From Flavihumibacter petaseus NBRC 106054 (GTDB taxonomy: Bacteria; Bacteroidota; Bacteroidia; Chitinophagales; Chitinophagaceae), in NCBI RefSeq assembly GCF_000974785.1, contig NZ_BBWV01000001.1, positions 558,001-622,000 of the forward strand: a stretch of 64,000 nt of DNA, in the 5' to 3' direction. The position numbers and the translations under genes are program-made. The number at the start of each line of letters is the position of its first letter. The first letter of the stretch is position 1. Positions 45,507-55,258 of this stretch are shown here, one piece after another. The notes beneath the pieces are model-generated. The model saw only the letters and a program-made list of their open reading frames with translations, had not been told where the DNA came from and made no database searches.

Positions 45507-46778
45507 TTACTCGTAACGCAGCGCTTCGATTGGATTAAGCCGCGAGGCTTTATAGGCAGGATAGGACCCGGCAAGCAGCCCGACAACGGAGCAGATCAGT
45601 ACACCGAAAATCACCCATCCCCAGGGTACTACAAAACCGGTACTCATCAGCATACTAACTATATTTCCCAGGAGAATTCCCAATACAATTCCGATGATTG
45701 CACCATACAGACTGATCAGGAGGGCCTCGAAAAGAAACTGCCAGCGTACATTGCGCTGCTTACCACCCAGTGCCTTAACCAGTCCCACCTCTTTTGTCCT
45801 TTCCGTAACTGCAACCAGCATGATATTCATCAGGCCGATAGCTGCACCGATAAGGGTGATGATGCCGATCACCACTGCAGCACCGGTTATCCAGCCAATC
45901 TGACGCATGGCCATTTCTGCAAAAGCATCACTTTTATCAATCAGGAAATTGTTCTCCTCCTTGATCTCGTTCTTGCGGATCACGCGAAAAATACCTTCTG
46001 CTTCCCCGATCGCTGTTTCAATATTCACAATGGAGGTTGCCTTGACGCCGATTTGAAAAGAGGCGGCTGCCGTGCCTGAAAAGAACCTTCTGACGGAGTT
46101 GTAGGAAGTGATGATCACATTGTCAAGGCTTCTCCCGAAAGTCGACCCACGCGACGCTAAAACCCCAATAACGCGGAATGAAATATTGTTGACCCGGATC
46201 ACCTTTTCAAGTGGGGCTTCGGGGCTGCCACTAAACAGCTTGTCGGCCACATCCTTGCCGATAAGGCAAACGTTGCGGCCTGAACTTACATCGAGTTCAT
46301 TGAGGTTTCGGCCAGACAGGATCGTATAGTTATTCAGGTCCAGATAGTTCTCATCACCACCATTGATCCAGACTGTCGGGTTGGTTTTCTTGTTGCCGTA
46401 AGCTGCCGCATTGTTGTTTCCGCCACCGAGGGAGAGGGCAACTTTTGCCGGGTATTTATAACGTTCCTTGAATGCTTCGGCCTGCTCGCGGGTGATTGGC
46501 TTGTTGGTGTTGGACTTTTTGATTTTTTTCGCGCCTTTGGATTCTTTCTTCAGCTCCCCGCGATCGAAACGGAATGCGGAACGGTACCGTATGGTAAAGC
46601 CATTCGCGCCCATGCTGGAAAAGCTCTCCATGAACTTCTGGGAAATTGCCTGGATGGCTGTATTGATCCCGATCAGGGCGCCAATACCCAGCGCGATAAT
46701 CGCAACCGTGATGCCGGTGCGCAACTTATTGGACCGGATCGTGCGGTAAGCCAGCGAGAGCGTGTCGCGGGTATTCAT
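45507..46778 (-). CDS. FtsX/MacB-type ABC transporter permease, single unit
   Basis: 423-residue permease of MacB type: an N-terminal helix with IRSNKLRTGITVAIIALGIG, a MacB periplasmic domain (about 45-290, including NVCLIGKDVADKLF and FRVIGVLASRGSTFG), and three C-terminal helices with KEVGLVKALGGKQRNVRW and SYPAYKASRLNPIEALRYE. The periplasmic part carries a Lys-rich SKGAKKIKKSNTN patch. It lies between nuoN and the larger permease; direct transcription from the nuo operon (35-base gap) is possible. No ATPase gene adjoins. Confidence 0.9.
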   Translation of the reverse strand: MNTRDTLSLAYRTIRSNKLRTGITVAIIALGIGALIGINTAIQAISQKFMESFSSMGANGFTIRYRSAFRFDRGELKKESKGAKKIKKSNTNKPITREQAEAFKERYKYPAKVALSLGGGNNNAAAYGNKKTNPTVWINGGDENYLDLNNYTILSGRNLNELDVSSGRNVCLIGKDVADKLFSGSPEAPLEKVIRVNNISFRVIGVLASRGSTFGRSLDNVIITSYNSVRRFFSGTAAASFQIGVKATSIVNIETAIGEAEGIFRVIRKNEIKEENNFLIDKSDAFAEMAMRQIGWITGAAVVIGIITLIGAAIGLMNIMLVAVTERTKEVGLVKALGGKQRNVRWQFLFEALLISLYGAIIGIVLGILLGNIVSMLMSTGFVVPWGWVIFGVLICSVVGLLAGSYPAYKASRLNPIEALRYE

Positions 46779-46813
46779 AGCATGAATGTAAGCATTTTAC
46801 CCAACGGAGCCGG

Positions 46814-48190
46814 TCAGAAATAGAGGTATTGTAGTACCAGGTTGGGAAATATGCCCAACAAGATAACCAAGGCTGCCATACCTACCAAAGTCCAGCGGAA
46901 GCCGGCATTGACGGGTTCCATTTCTGCCTGGCCGGTTTTGAAATACATCGCCTGGATCACCCGGAAATAATAGTACACACTGATCACTGCACAAAGAATG
47001 GCAAAGAAAACGAGCCACAGGTTGCCGCCGTTTTTTACAGCAGCAGCCAGCATATAATATTTACTGAAGAATCCCAGGGTCAGGGGAATGCCCGCAAGTG
47101 AAAGCAAAAATATTGTGGTAGTTGCTGCAAGTACCGGTTGTGTTCTTGCCAGTCCGTTGAATCCTTCAAAGGTGTAATCCTTCATGCGGATCAGTACGGC
47201 GAAGATACCAACGGTAGCAAGGCTGTATCCCAGTGAATAGAGGATCAATCCTTCTTTGGAAAGATCATTATAGCTGTACAATGCAAAAAGCATGAACCCG
47301 GCCTGGGCAATGGAAGAATAAGCCAGCATCCGTTTCACACTCTGCTGGAAGATGGCAGTAACATTTCCGATAAAGAGTGTTGCCGCGGTGATTACGGAAA
47401 GTACAAGTTTCCAGTTTTGTCCTGATGCAGGGAAAGCGGTATCGAACAGCCGGATGAACCCGATGAACACTGCCGCTTTTACCATGGTAGCCATAAAAGC
47501 AGTGAACACTGTGGGTGCACCATCATACACATCAGGTGTCCAGAAGTGAAAAGGCGCCGCAGATACTTTGAATGCCATGCTGATCAGCAGTAGTAACAGG
47601 CCCGAAATATACCAGGCATTTCTGCCGGGGTTAACGGTTTCCGTCAATCCCGAAAGCGCAAATGTTCCTTTTGCACCGTACATCAGGGTGATGCCCATCA
47701 GCATGATGCCGGTGGAAAAGGAACCCATCAGGAAATATTTCAGTGCTGCTTCATTGCTTTTCAGGTTGCGCTTGTCGCTTCCGGTAAGGATGTAGAGCGG
47801 AATGGAAATGATCTCGATGCCGAGGAACAACATCAGCAGGTTATCGTAAGATGATACGATCGCCACACCGGCCAGGATGAAGAACAGGAGCGCAAAGTAT
47901 TCCGCTGCATTGATACCCACACTTTCAATATCGCGGGCGCTCAGCAGGAAATAAAGCAGTGTAACAAAATAGGCGATACTGTTGAATAACAATCCATAGC
48001 TGGAGAAATGCAGCATACCGCTGGTGTTCACATGGAAAAGCACCCAGCCGGACTGTTCAGCAATATTGCCGGCAAGTAACAGCGCACACAACACAATGGC
48101 CAGGCTCCTGATGGTGGCCTTGTTGCTGGTGAGGATACTGCTGAACATCATCAGCACACCAAATATGGCAGAAAGAATGATACCGTTCAT
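46814..48190 (-). CDS. nuoN: NADH-quinone oxidoreductase subunit N
   Basis: 458-residue antiporter-like membrane subunit of complex I, proton-pumping arm. Conserved TPDVYDGAPTVFTAFMATMVK and KRMLAYSSIAQAGFML carry the buried lysines of the family. Fourteen or so hydrophobic helices. It is the last gene of the nuo operon, 1 base after nuoM's stop. Confidence 0.97.
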   Translation of the reverse strand: MNGIILSAIFGVLMMFSSILTSNKATIRSLAIVLCALLLAGNIAEQSGWVLFHVNTSGMLHFSSYGLLFNSIAYFVTLLYFLLSARDIESVGINAAEYFALLFFILAGVAIVSSYDNLLMLFLGIEIISIPLYILTGSDKRNLKSNEAALKYFLMGSFSTGIMLMGITLMYGAKGTFALSGLTETVNPGRNAWYISGLLLLLISMAFKVSAAPFHFWTPDVYDGAPTVFTAFMATMVKAAVFIGFIRLFDTAFPASGQNWKLVLSVITAATLFIGNVTAIFQQSVKRMLAYSSIAQAGFMLFALYSYNDLSKEGLILYSLGYSLATVGIFAVLIRMKDYTFEGFNGLARTQPVLAATTTIFLLSLAGIPLTLGFFSKYYMLAAAVKNGGNLWLVFFAILCAVISVYYYFRVIQAMYFKTGQAEMEPVNAGFRWTLVGMAALVILLGIFPNLVLQYLYF

Positions 48191-48191
48191 A

Positions 48192-49649
48192 CTATTTTAA
48201 ATTCATCCTGTTCAGGATCTGCTGCGACAGCTCCTCAGTTAACGATAATATCGGTTTTGGATAAATGCCCACGACCAGTATGGCTACCACAATGATGGCC
48301 AGCGTGATCTGTACATTCAGTGAAATATCTGTGGCATTTGCCGTCAGGGCATTGGTTTCTCCGTAGAATACGCGCTGGATCATCCGCAGGGTATATACTG
48401 CACCCAGTATGATGGTCAATCCACCGGCAACGGCATAGGCGATTCCGAACTTGGTAGCCGTGGAACCCAGAACACCATTGAACATCATGAATTCGCCGAT
48501 AAAGGCATTGGTCAGCGGCATCGCGATATTGGCCAGCGCAACGATGACAAGCAGCAGGGTCAATGCCGGAGCTTTCTGCGCAATTCCTCCCAGGTCGCTG
48601 ATCTTCCTTGTACCAAATTGTTGTTCAATGGCATTTACCACCAGCCACATGCCCAGGATGTTGATTCCGTGACTGAACATCTGTATCATCACTCCCTGGA
48701 TACCACTGAAACTGGGAGCAAAAACAGCCAGAATCATCAGGCCGATGTGGGCAATAGAGGAATAGGCAACCAGGCGTTTCAGGTCATCTTGTTGTAACGC
48801 AACAAATGATGCGTACAACATACCAATCACCGCCAGCGTGGCAACGTTGTCGCCGTACTGGTAGGTTGCAGCTGGTACAACAGGAGCCAGCCAGCGCAAC
48901 AGGCCAAACACGCCCATCTTCGCCATTACCCCACTAAGCACCGCCGTAACGGGCGTTGGCGATTGTTCATAGGTGTCGGGTTGCCAGGTATGGAAAGGCC
49001 AGAGAGGCATTTTAATTGCAAATGCGAGCAGCAATAACAGGAAAATACCAAACTCCTCGTTCGCACTCATCTTGAGTTTCAGAAAGTCTGAATAGGCGAA
49101 GGATTGTCCTGCCTTGTTGTACAGGATGATCATTCCGATCAGCATGAACAGCGAACCCAGGAAAGTATACACAAAGAATTTGATGGTAACCGGAATTCTC
49201 CTTTCGCCGCCCCACCGGGAGCTCAGGAAATAAAGCGGTATCAGGGCGAGTTCCCAGAAAAAATAAAAGAGCAATGCATCCATGGAGAGAAACACCCCCA
49301 GGAGACCTGCCTGTGATAACAGCAGCAGGCCGTAAAAGCGGTTGCTGTCTTCATAGGAATTATTCCAGGTACCGTAGATAATCAGCGGGAAACTGATCAC
49401 CGTCAGCAGGCAGAGCAGTTTGCTCATCCCGTCGAGGGCAAAATGGAAGCGGCTGTTCAATGCACCTAACCAACTGTGGTCATACACGAGGTAGTGCGGG
49501 CTGTCCCAAACCGATACCGCAGCCAGCATCAGGGCGAAGGAGACCAGGGTAGAAAAGAACGCCAGGTTTTTGGAAGCTGATTCCGACCTGACGAAGAACA
49601 GGCCCAGGCCTGTTATCAGCGGAATCATTATCAATAGAACTGGTACCAT
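48192..49649 (-). CDS. nuoM: NADH-quinone oxidoreductase subunit M
   Basis: 485-residue antiporter-like subunit of complex I. Signature stretches are FFWELALIPLYFL, with the conserved Glu, MPLWPFHTWQPDTYEQSPTP and KRLVAYSSIAHIGLMILA. The order L-M-N and short spacings are canonical. It pumps protons together with NuoL and NuoN. Confidence 0.97.
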   Translation of the reverse strand: MVPVLLIMIPLITGLGLFFVRSESASKNLAFFSTLVSFALMLAAVSVWDSPHYLVYDHSWLGALNSRFHFALDGMSKLLCLLTVISFPLIIYGTWNNSYEDSNRFYGLLLLSQAGLLGVFLSMDALLFYFFWELALIPLYFLSSRWGGERRIPVTIKFFVYTFLGSLFMLIGMIILYNKAGQSFAYSDFLKLKMSANEEFGIFLLLLLAFAIKMPLWPFHTWQPDTYEQSPTPVTAVLSGVMAKMGVFGLLRWLAPVVPAATYQYGDNVATLAVIGMLYASFVALQQDDLKRLVAYSSIAHIGLMILAVFAPSFSGIQGVMIQMFSHGINILGMWLVVNAIEQQFGTRKISDLGGIAQKAPALTLLLVIVALANIAMPLTNAFIGEFMMFNGVLGSTATKFGIAYAVAGGLTIILGAVYTLRMIQRVFYGETNALTANATDISLNVQITLAIIVVAILVVGIYPKPILSLTEELSQQILNRMNLK

Positions 49650-49676
49650 TATTTGAGTTGCTAACTTTTGGGGTTA

Positions 49677-51578
49677 TTATTTTTTCAGGAAAAACTGGAG
49701 CACGAACAGGATAATGATACCGATCACCATCAGCAACACATAGCTGCCCACCTGTCCGCTCTGCAACAGCCGGACCTGCCGGCTGGCATACTGAACACTC
49801 CTTCCCACGCCGTTCACCAACATATCGATGCCATATTTCTCCACCTTTTCCAGCAATTTTCCAAATGCGTTAACGGGTTTGGTCACTACAGCTTCATACA
49901 ACTCGTCAACATACCATTTGTTTTCAAGCACTTTTCCGAGGCCGGTTGCATCTTCCGTTGTTTTCTGATATTTCGCAAACCTGCTCCAGGCCATTGAGAT
50001 CACTACAATTACCAGGGCAGTAACACCACCCATCATCAGCCATTCCGTTGCATGTGGTATTTCATGTGGATGCTGCAGTGCTGCTGACTTTTCAAATATG
50101 GGTGCCAGGAATTTTTCCAGCCAGTGTGCGTGTTCCGCAAACAGTGCCGGAATTCCGAGGAAACCACCTACAGCACTAAGAATGGCCAGAATTACCAGCG
50201 GGATCGTCATGGCAGCCGGAGATTCATGAAGGTGATGTTCCTGCTCATGGGTGCCGCGGAACTGCCCGCGGAAGGTCATGGCATACAGGCGGAACATGTA
50301 AAATGCCGTCATCAGGGCACCAGCAACACCCAGCACATACCACACGGGGTTTTTCGCGAATGCCGCCGCAAGAATCTCATCTTTCGAGAAGAAACCTGAT
50401 AATGGAGGGATCCCTGCGATCGCGAGGCACCCGATAAGGAATGTCCAGTGGGTGGTGGGTAATTTCTTGCTAAGACCACCCATGTTGCGGATGTCCTGCT
50501 CATGATGCATCGCGTGGATCACAGAGCCGGCCCCGAGGAAGAGCAGCGCCTTGAAGAAGGCGTGCGTCATCACGTGGAAGACAGCACCGGTGAATGCACC
50601 CGCACCCAGTCCGATGAACATATAACCCAACTGGCTGACAGTTGAATACGCCAGTACTTTTTTAATATCATTCTGTTTCAACGCGATGGTTGCGGCCAGG
50701 AGCGCTGTAGCTGTTCCGATCACCAGTACAACGGTCTGAGCAGTCGGGGCCAGCGTATATAACAGGTTGCTGCGTGCGATCATGTAGATACCGGCCGTCA
50801 CCATCGTTGCCGCGTGGATAAGGGCTGATACCGGTGTGGGACCTGCCATCGCATCCGGTAGCCAGGTGTACAGGGGGATTTGCGCACTTTTACCGGTAGC
50901 GCCGATGAACAACAGCAACGCGATAATGTTCAGGTCTTTTGCAGGCAGTGTGCTGATCTTATCAAAAACATCCACATAAGTTACGGTACCCAGTTTGGCG
51001 ATCAGCCAGAAAATAGCCAGCAGGAAGCCAAGGTCACCAATCCGGTTCATGATAAAGGCTTTCTTTGCCGCACTGCTGTATTCCACATTGCGGAACCAGT
51101 ATCCGATCAGGAGGTAAGAACAGAGACCAACGCCTTCCCAGCCGATAAACATGATCACAAAATTGGAGCCCAGTACGAGCAGCAGCATGGAAAACACGAA
51201 CAGGTTCAGATAGGAAAAGTAGCGTGCATAATGCAGGCTGCTTTCCTCGTGCATGTAGGCGGTAGAATATAAATGGATCAGGAACCCGATACCGGTAATG
51301 ATCAGGAGGAAGAGGCTCGACAGCGCATCCACCTGGAACGCGAAAGGAATGCTTGTTTTTCCAAAGGAGATAAAATCAAACAGCACAACCGTTCCTGAAT
51401 GACCGCTTTTCACTTCCATGAACAACAACACACTCACGACAAAGGAAGCGAGGATCGTTCCGGAGCCGATCACAGCAGTCAGCGGCTTTGATAAACTGTT
51501 TCGCAATAATCCGTTCAGCAGAAAACCCACCAGCGGGAAAAAAGGTACCAGCCAAACGTAATCCATAATATTCTTCAT
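49677..51578 (-). CDS. nuoL: NADH-quinone oxidoreductase subunit L
   Basis: 633-residue antiporter-like subunit with the long amphipathic lateral helix near the C-terminus. Core motifs are GWEGVGLCSYLLIGYW, with the conserved Glu, TWLPDAMAGPTPVSALIHAA, KKVLAYSTVSQLGYMF and HAFFKALLFLGAGS. It is the most distal proton-pumping subunit of the membrane arm. Length is normal. Confidence 0.98.
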   Translation of the reverse strand: MKNIMDYVWLVPFFPLVGFLLNGLLRNSLSKPLTAVIGSGTILASFVVSVLLFMEVKSGHSGTVVLFDFISFGKTSIPFAFQVDALSSLFLLIITGIGFLIHLYSTAYMHEESSLHYARYFSYLNLFVFSMLLLVLGSNFVIMFIGWEGVGLCSYLLIGYWFRNVEYSSAAKKAFIMNRIGDLGFLLAIFWLIAKLGTVTYVDVFDKISTLPAKDLNIIALLLFIGATGKSAQIPLYTWLPDAMAGPTPVSALIHAATMVTAGIYMIARSNLLYTLAPTAQTVVLVIGTATALLAATIALKQNDIKKVLAYSTVSQLGYMFIGLGAGAFTGAVFHVMTHAFFKALLFLGAGSVIHAMHHEQDIRNMGGLSKKLPTTHWTFLIGCLAIAGIPPLSGFFSKDEILAAAFAKNPVWYVLGVAGALMTAFYMFRLYAMTFRGQFRGTHEQEHHLHESPAAMTIPLVILAILSAVGGFLGIPALFAEHAHWLEKFLAPIFEKSAALQHPHEIPHATEWLMMGGVTALVIVVISMAWSRFAKYQKTTEDATGLGKVLENKWYVDELYEAVVTKPVNAFGKLLEKVEKYGIDMLVNGVGRSVQYASRQVRLLQSGQVGSYVLLMVIGIIILFVLQFFLKK

Positions 51579-51579
51579 G

Positions 51580-51918
51580 TTAGTTTTTCAGTCTGTTCAG
51601 GAAATTGACATCCACCGAATGGACATTGCGGTACATCATCACGATAATGGCGAGTCCCACTGTTACTTCTGCTGCAGCCACCACCATGATGAAAAAAACG
51701 AACAATTGCGCGTCAGCGCCGTTATTAACAGCGCCAGGCACTTTGGCCAGCATGTCTGCCAGATGCATTTTACTGAATGCTACCAGCAGCAGGTTAACCG
51801 AATTCAGCATTAGTTCGATGCACATAAAAATAATGATCGCGTTCCTGCGCGTCAGTACGCCGATCACTCCTATGGAGAAGAGCGCCAGGGCAAGAAATAT
51901 GTATAGGTTAATAGGCAT
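51580..51918 (-). CDS. nuoK: NADH-quinone oxidoreductase subunit K
   Basis: 112-residue three-helix membrane subunit of complex I. Buried glutamates lie in [17 protein letters not shown] and [13 protein letters not shown], the expected positions for the proton channel at the NuoK/NuoJ interface. It begins 9 bases after nuoJ and ends 1 base before nuoL. Confidence 0.96.
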   Translation of the reverse strand: MPINLYIFLALALFSIGVIGVLTRRNAIIIFMCIELMLNSVNLLLVAFSKMHLADMLAKVPGAVNNGADAQLFVFFIMVVAAAEVTVGLAIIVMMYRNVHSVDVNFLNRLKN

Positions 51919-51927
51919 CTTATCTGA

Positions 51928-52428
51928 TTATTCTTTTTTACCCAGCACCACGGCACCGACCATTGCACTCAGGAACAATATGGAACTGATTTCAAAGGGA
52001 ACAACATAGTCTCTGAAAAGGGTCTTGCCAAGATTTTCGATCAGGCCGGAATCGCCTGCATTGACGAGGGCATAGGTGCTTTTGCTGTCAACGTCGCGCA
52101 GCGCTGCTACCAGTACCAGCAACAGGCAGCCTCCGGCAATGGTGCCGGCAAACTTCAACCACTTCTGCCGGGAAGGTTCTGATTCGCTGTTCAGGTTCAT
52201 CAGCATCAGTACAAACAGGAACAGCACCATGATGGCTCCTGCATAAACGATGAGATTGACGATAAACAGGAATTGCGCATTCAGCAGCAGGTAATGGCCG
52301 GAAATGGCGAAAAAAGTAAGGATCAGCGAGAGGACACTGTACACCGGATTCCGGCTGACGATCACCATCAGGGCACTGCCGATGGCCAGGACTGTCAGAA
52401 ACCAGAATAATATTGTCGTAATGTTCAT
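51928..52428 (-). CDS. nuoJ: NADH-quinone oxidoreductase subunit J
   Basis: 166-residue membrane subunit of complex I with five helices. The conserved NPVYSVLSLILTFFAISGHY and VYAGAIMVLFLFVLMLMNL stretches identify it. The start follows the nuoI stop by one base, and the neighbouring nuoI and nuoK confirm its place. Confidence 0.96.
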   Translation of the reverse strand: MNITTILFWFLTVLAIGSALMVIVSRNPVYSVLSLILTFFAISGHYLLLNAQFLFIVNLIVYAGAIMVLFLFVLMLMNLNSESEPSRQKWLKFAGTIAGGCLLLVLVAALRDVDSKSTYALVNAGDSGLIENLGKTLFRDYVVPFEISSILFLSAMVGAVVLGKKE

Positions 52429-52429
52429 G

Positions 52430-52975
52430 TTAGTTTTTTTTCGCCCTTTCGCCTTTAGCTTTCTGGTACAGTTCGGGTTCCTTAACCGGATCCGGGATCA
52501 GCAGATCGGGTTTCCCGTATATAAAGCTTTGGCGGGTAAAGTTGGAAGGTGTGAAGGTTTCGCTGAGGTAGATGGCATCTTTCGGACAGGCCTCTTCACA
52601 GAGTCCGCAGAAGATACAACGCAGCATGTTGATCTCATACCGGGCGGCATATTTCTCTTCGCGGTACAGGTTCTCCTCTCCTTCTTTCCGTTCAGCTGCT
52701 TCCATGGTGATGGCTTCTGCCGGGCAGGCTACAGCACACAAACCACAGGCAGTGCAGCGTTCGCGGCCTTCTTCATCGCGGTTGAGCACATGCAATCCGC
52801 GAAACACAGGGCTGAATGGGCGCGTTTCTTCAGGATAATTAATCGTGGGTTTCTTCATGAAGAAATGCTTCAGGGTGGTACCCATCCCCTTGGCGATCAC
52901 CGGCAGGTACATCTTCTCCCACACCGTCATTGGCCGGCGGTCAACTGCTTTGGATCTATTGGTAAGTGCTTCCAT
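52430..52975 (-). CDS. nuoI: NADH-quinone oxidoreductase subunit I
   Basis: 181-residue ferredoxin-like subunit with two four-iron-four-sulfur sites: CTACGLCAVACP and CIFCGLCEEACP, each CxxCxxCxxxCP. It passes electrons along the peripheral arm toward NuoB. An N-terminal amphipathic stretch anchors it near the membrane. A short basic tail ends the protein. Confidence 0.97.
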   Translation of the reverse strand: MEALTNRSKAVDRRPMTVWEKMYLPVIAKGMGTTLKHFFMKKPTINYPEETRPFSPVFRGLHVLNRDEEGRERCTACGLCAVACPAEAITMEAAERKEGEENLYREEKYAARYEINMLRCIFCGLCEEACPKDAIYLSETFTPSNFTRQSFIYGKPDLLIPDPVKEPELYQKAKGERAKKN

Positions 52976-53031
52976 AATCGGCGCGTAAAATTATTTCTAT
53001 TGTCCTTTCTCTCCAACTTTAACCATGCGGC

Positions 53032-54087
53032 CTATGCGTGCCTGTACAACTGCCAGGCGGCGGTGACCAGCATGTTCAGCAGGGCAAGGGGAATCATGCC
53101 TTTCCAGCCAAGATTCATCAACTGATCGTAGCGGAAACGCGGGATCGTCCACCTTACCCACATGAAGAAAAATATGAAAAGAAAGATTTTTCCAAAAAGT
53201 GCTGCTATCTGCAAGGCAGCCACCGCATTTACTCCCCAGGAATTCACAAGATTTGCATCATTCACAAAAGGAATATCATATCCGCCAAAATACAGTGTTG
53301 CCATCAGCGCACTGCTGATGAACATGTTGATGTATTCAGCAAACAGGTAAAAGCCAAGTTTCATAGAGCTGTACTCCTGGTGGTAACCGAAGTTCAGTTC
53401 ATTCTCCGCTTCCGGCAGGTCAAACGGTGTACGGTTGGTCTCCGCGAAAGCACACACAAGGAAGATCAGGAAGCCGAGCGGTTGTTTAAAGAAATACCAC
53501 CAGCCGGTACTTTGCTGTTCTACGATCGTCCGGAGACTCAGGGATCCTGTCAGCATCAGCAGCGCAATGATCGCAAGGCCCATTGCCAGCTCATAGGAGA
53601 TCATCTGAGAGGCACCACGCAATGCAGCGAGCAATGAAAATTTGTTGTTGGAAGCCCAGCCACCAATCATGATACCATAAACGCCCATACTCACTACACC
53701 GAATATATAAAGGATGCCGATGTTGATGTCGGCGATCTGCAGGCTTACCACCTTTTCACCAATATGAATTTCCTTGCCCCATGGGATCACCGCACTGGTC
53801 ATCATGGCAGTCATCATCGCCAGTCCGGGTCCGAGAACAAAAAGAAATTTATTGGATGCATTCGGTATGATCTCCTCTTTCATAAAAAGCTTCAGACCAT
53901 CGGCGAGCGGCTGCAATAAACCACCCCAACCTGCCCGTGTGGGGCCGATCCTGTCTTGCATGTAGGCAGCCACCTTTCTTTCCATCCAGGTAGAGTACAT
54001 TGCGGCTACCAGCGATATCGCGATCACCGCGCTGATGAGCACTGCTTTTTCAAGGAGAAAAGTGAGGTCTATGGAAAGAAGCATCAT
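53032..54087 (-). CDS. nuoH: NADH-quinone oxidoreductase subunit H
   Basis: 351-residue membrane subunit forming part of the quinone cavity. Family signatures are ERKVAAYMQDRIGPTRAG and AETNRTPFDLPEAENEL; the second differs from the common form by Asn near its end, giving NFGYHQEYSS rather than VAGYHTEYS. Eight helices are visible. It couples quinone reduction to proton pumping. Confidence 0.97.
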   Translation of the reverse strand: MMLLSIDLTFLLEKAVLISAVIAISLVAAMYSTWMERKVAAYMQDRIGPTRAGWGGLLQPLADGLKLFMKEEIIPNASNKFLFVLGPGLAMMTAMMTSAVIPWGKEIHIGEKVVSLQIADINIGILYIFGVVSMGVYGIMIGGWASNNKFSLLAALRGASQMISYELAMGLAIIALLMLTGSLSLRTIVEQQSTGWWYFFKQPLGFLIFLVCAFAETNRTPFDLPEAENELNFGYHQEYSSMKLGFYLFAEYINMFISSALMATLYFGGYDIPFVNDANLVNSWGVNAVAALQIAALFGKIFLFIFFFMWVRWTIPRFRYDQLMNLGWKGMIPLALLNMLVTAAWQLYRHA

Positions 54088-54118
54088 AAAAGAAAATTCA
54101 AAAGTCAGTATTCAAAAG

Positions 54119-55222
54119 TCATTGGTTAAAATCGTCGCTGTGTGCCGGTCCTTCGATCTCGCTGAGTTTGATCTCCGGGCGGTTTACTTCACTCACATCG
54201 TGGATATCCATGATCAGTTTCGGCGGACGGCCACCCATTACTTCCGGAAGTGTGTCTTTCGGTGTCACCAGTTTTTCATAGTGGCCCTGTGAGATAACTG
54301 AATGCCGGTCAATGTGAGAGGGGCCTTCGATCACCCAGTCACGTGCTTCTTTCTTCTCAAAGCGGCATTCGTTGCAGATCCAGCCAGGTTTGCCGTCAGT
54401 AGTGTCTTTCACTTCACCCCACTCGTCTTTACGCGCAGTAACGCGGTACACTTCTTCACCCCGCATCCAGAGCTGCACCTCACCGGAACATTTCGGACAA
54501 TCGCGGTGTGCGTCCATGGGCTTGGTAAACCATACCCTGTTCTTGAACCGGAAGGTCTTATCAGTCAGCGCTCCAACGGGGCAAACATCGATCACGTTAC
54601 CGATGAAATCGTTATGCAATGACTTTTCGATAAAAGTGGCGATCTCGGAGTGGTCACCACGATCGAGTACGCCATGCTCTCTTTTGTTGGTTAACTGGTC
54701 GGCTGTAAACACGCAACGGTAGCAGAGAATGCAACGCGTCATGTGCAGCTGGATGTATTCACCCAGGTCATGCTTCTTGAAAGTACGGCGGTTGAACTCA
54801 TACCGGGTGCCTTCCTTGCCATGTTCATAGCTGAGGTCCTGCAGGTGACATTCCCCGGCCTGGTCACAGACGGGGCAGTCCAGCGGATGGTTCAGCAGCA
54901 GGAATTCCACCACGCCATTGCGGGCATCGATTACCCTTTCACTGGTGATGTTCTTCACGATCATGCCATCCATCACCGTTGTACGGCAGCTGGCGACAAG
55001 TTTAGGCATAGGCCGCGGATCAGCAGTTGAACCTGCTGCCACTTCCACGAGGCAGGTGCGGCATTTACCACCACTGCCTTTCAGCTTGCTGTAGTAACAC
55101 ATGGCCGGGGGAGCCACTTCGCCTCCGATCAGACGCGCGGCATTCAGAATGGTTGTTCCCGGCTCGACATCCACGGTGATGTTGTCGATAGTTACCTTAA
55201 ATAATTTTTTCTCCTCAGCCAT
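54119..55222 (-). CDS. nuoG: NADH-quinone oxidoreductase subunit G, short form
   Basis: 367-residue iron-sulfur subunit of the peripheral arm. It contains an N-terminal 2Fe-2S ferredoxin-like domain (Cys in AMCYYSKLKG and GKCRTCLVE), an HxxxC site in HPLDCPVCDQAGEC, a 4Fe-4S motif CILCYRC with a later CPVGAL, and a further CPKC/CNEC four-cysteine domain. It ends soon after, without the large molybdopterin-oxidoreductase-like domain of the 900-residue enterobacterial NuoG. The short form appears normal for this phylum, and no frameshift remnant is seen downstream. Confidence 0.93.
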   Translation of the reverse strand: MAEEKKLFKVTIDNITVDVEPGTTILNAARLIGGEVAPPAMCYYSKLKGSGGKCRTCLVEVAAGSTADPRPMPKLVASCRTTVMDGMIVKNITSERVIDARNGVVEFLLLNHPLDCPVCDQAGECHLQDLSYEHGKEGTRYEFNRRTFKKHDLGEYIQLHMTRCILCYRCVFTADQLTNKREHGVLDRGDHSEIATFIEKSLHNDFIGNVIDVCPVGALTDKTFRFKNRVWFTKPMDAHRDCPKCSGEVQLWMRGEEVYRVTARKDEWGEVKDTTDGKPGWICNECRFEKKEARDWVIEGPSHIDRHSVISQGHYEKLVTPKDTLPEVMGGRPPKLIMDIHDVSEVNRPEIKLSEIEGPAHSDDFNQ

Positions 55223-55258
55223 ATAATTATTTCAAGAGTCAATTCTTTTGTTCCTCCC

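Noticed and set aside
52304-53125. Plus-strand frame of 273 codons
   Set aside because: Antisense across nuoJ, nuoI and the start of nuoH, which are well supported.
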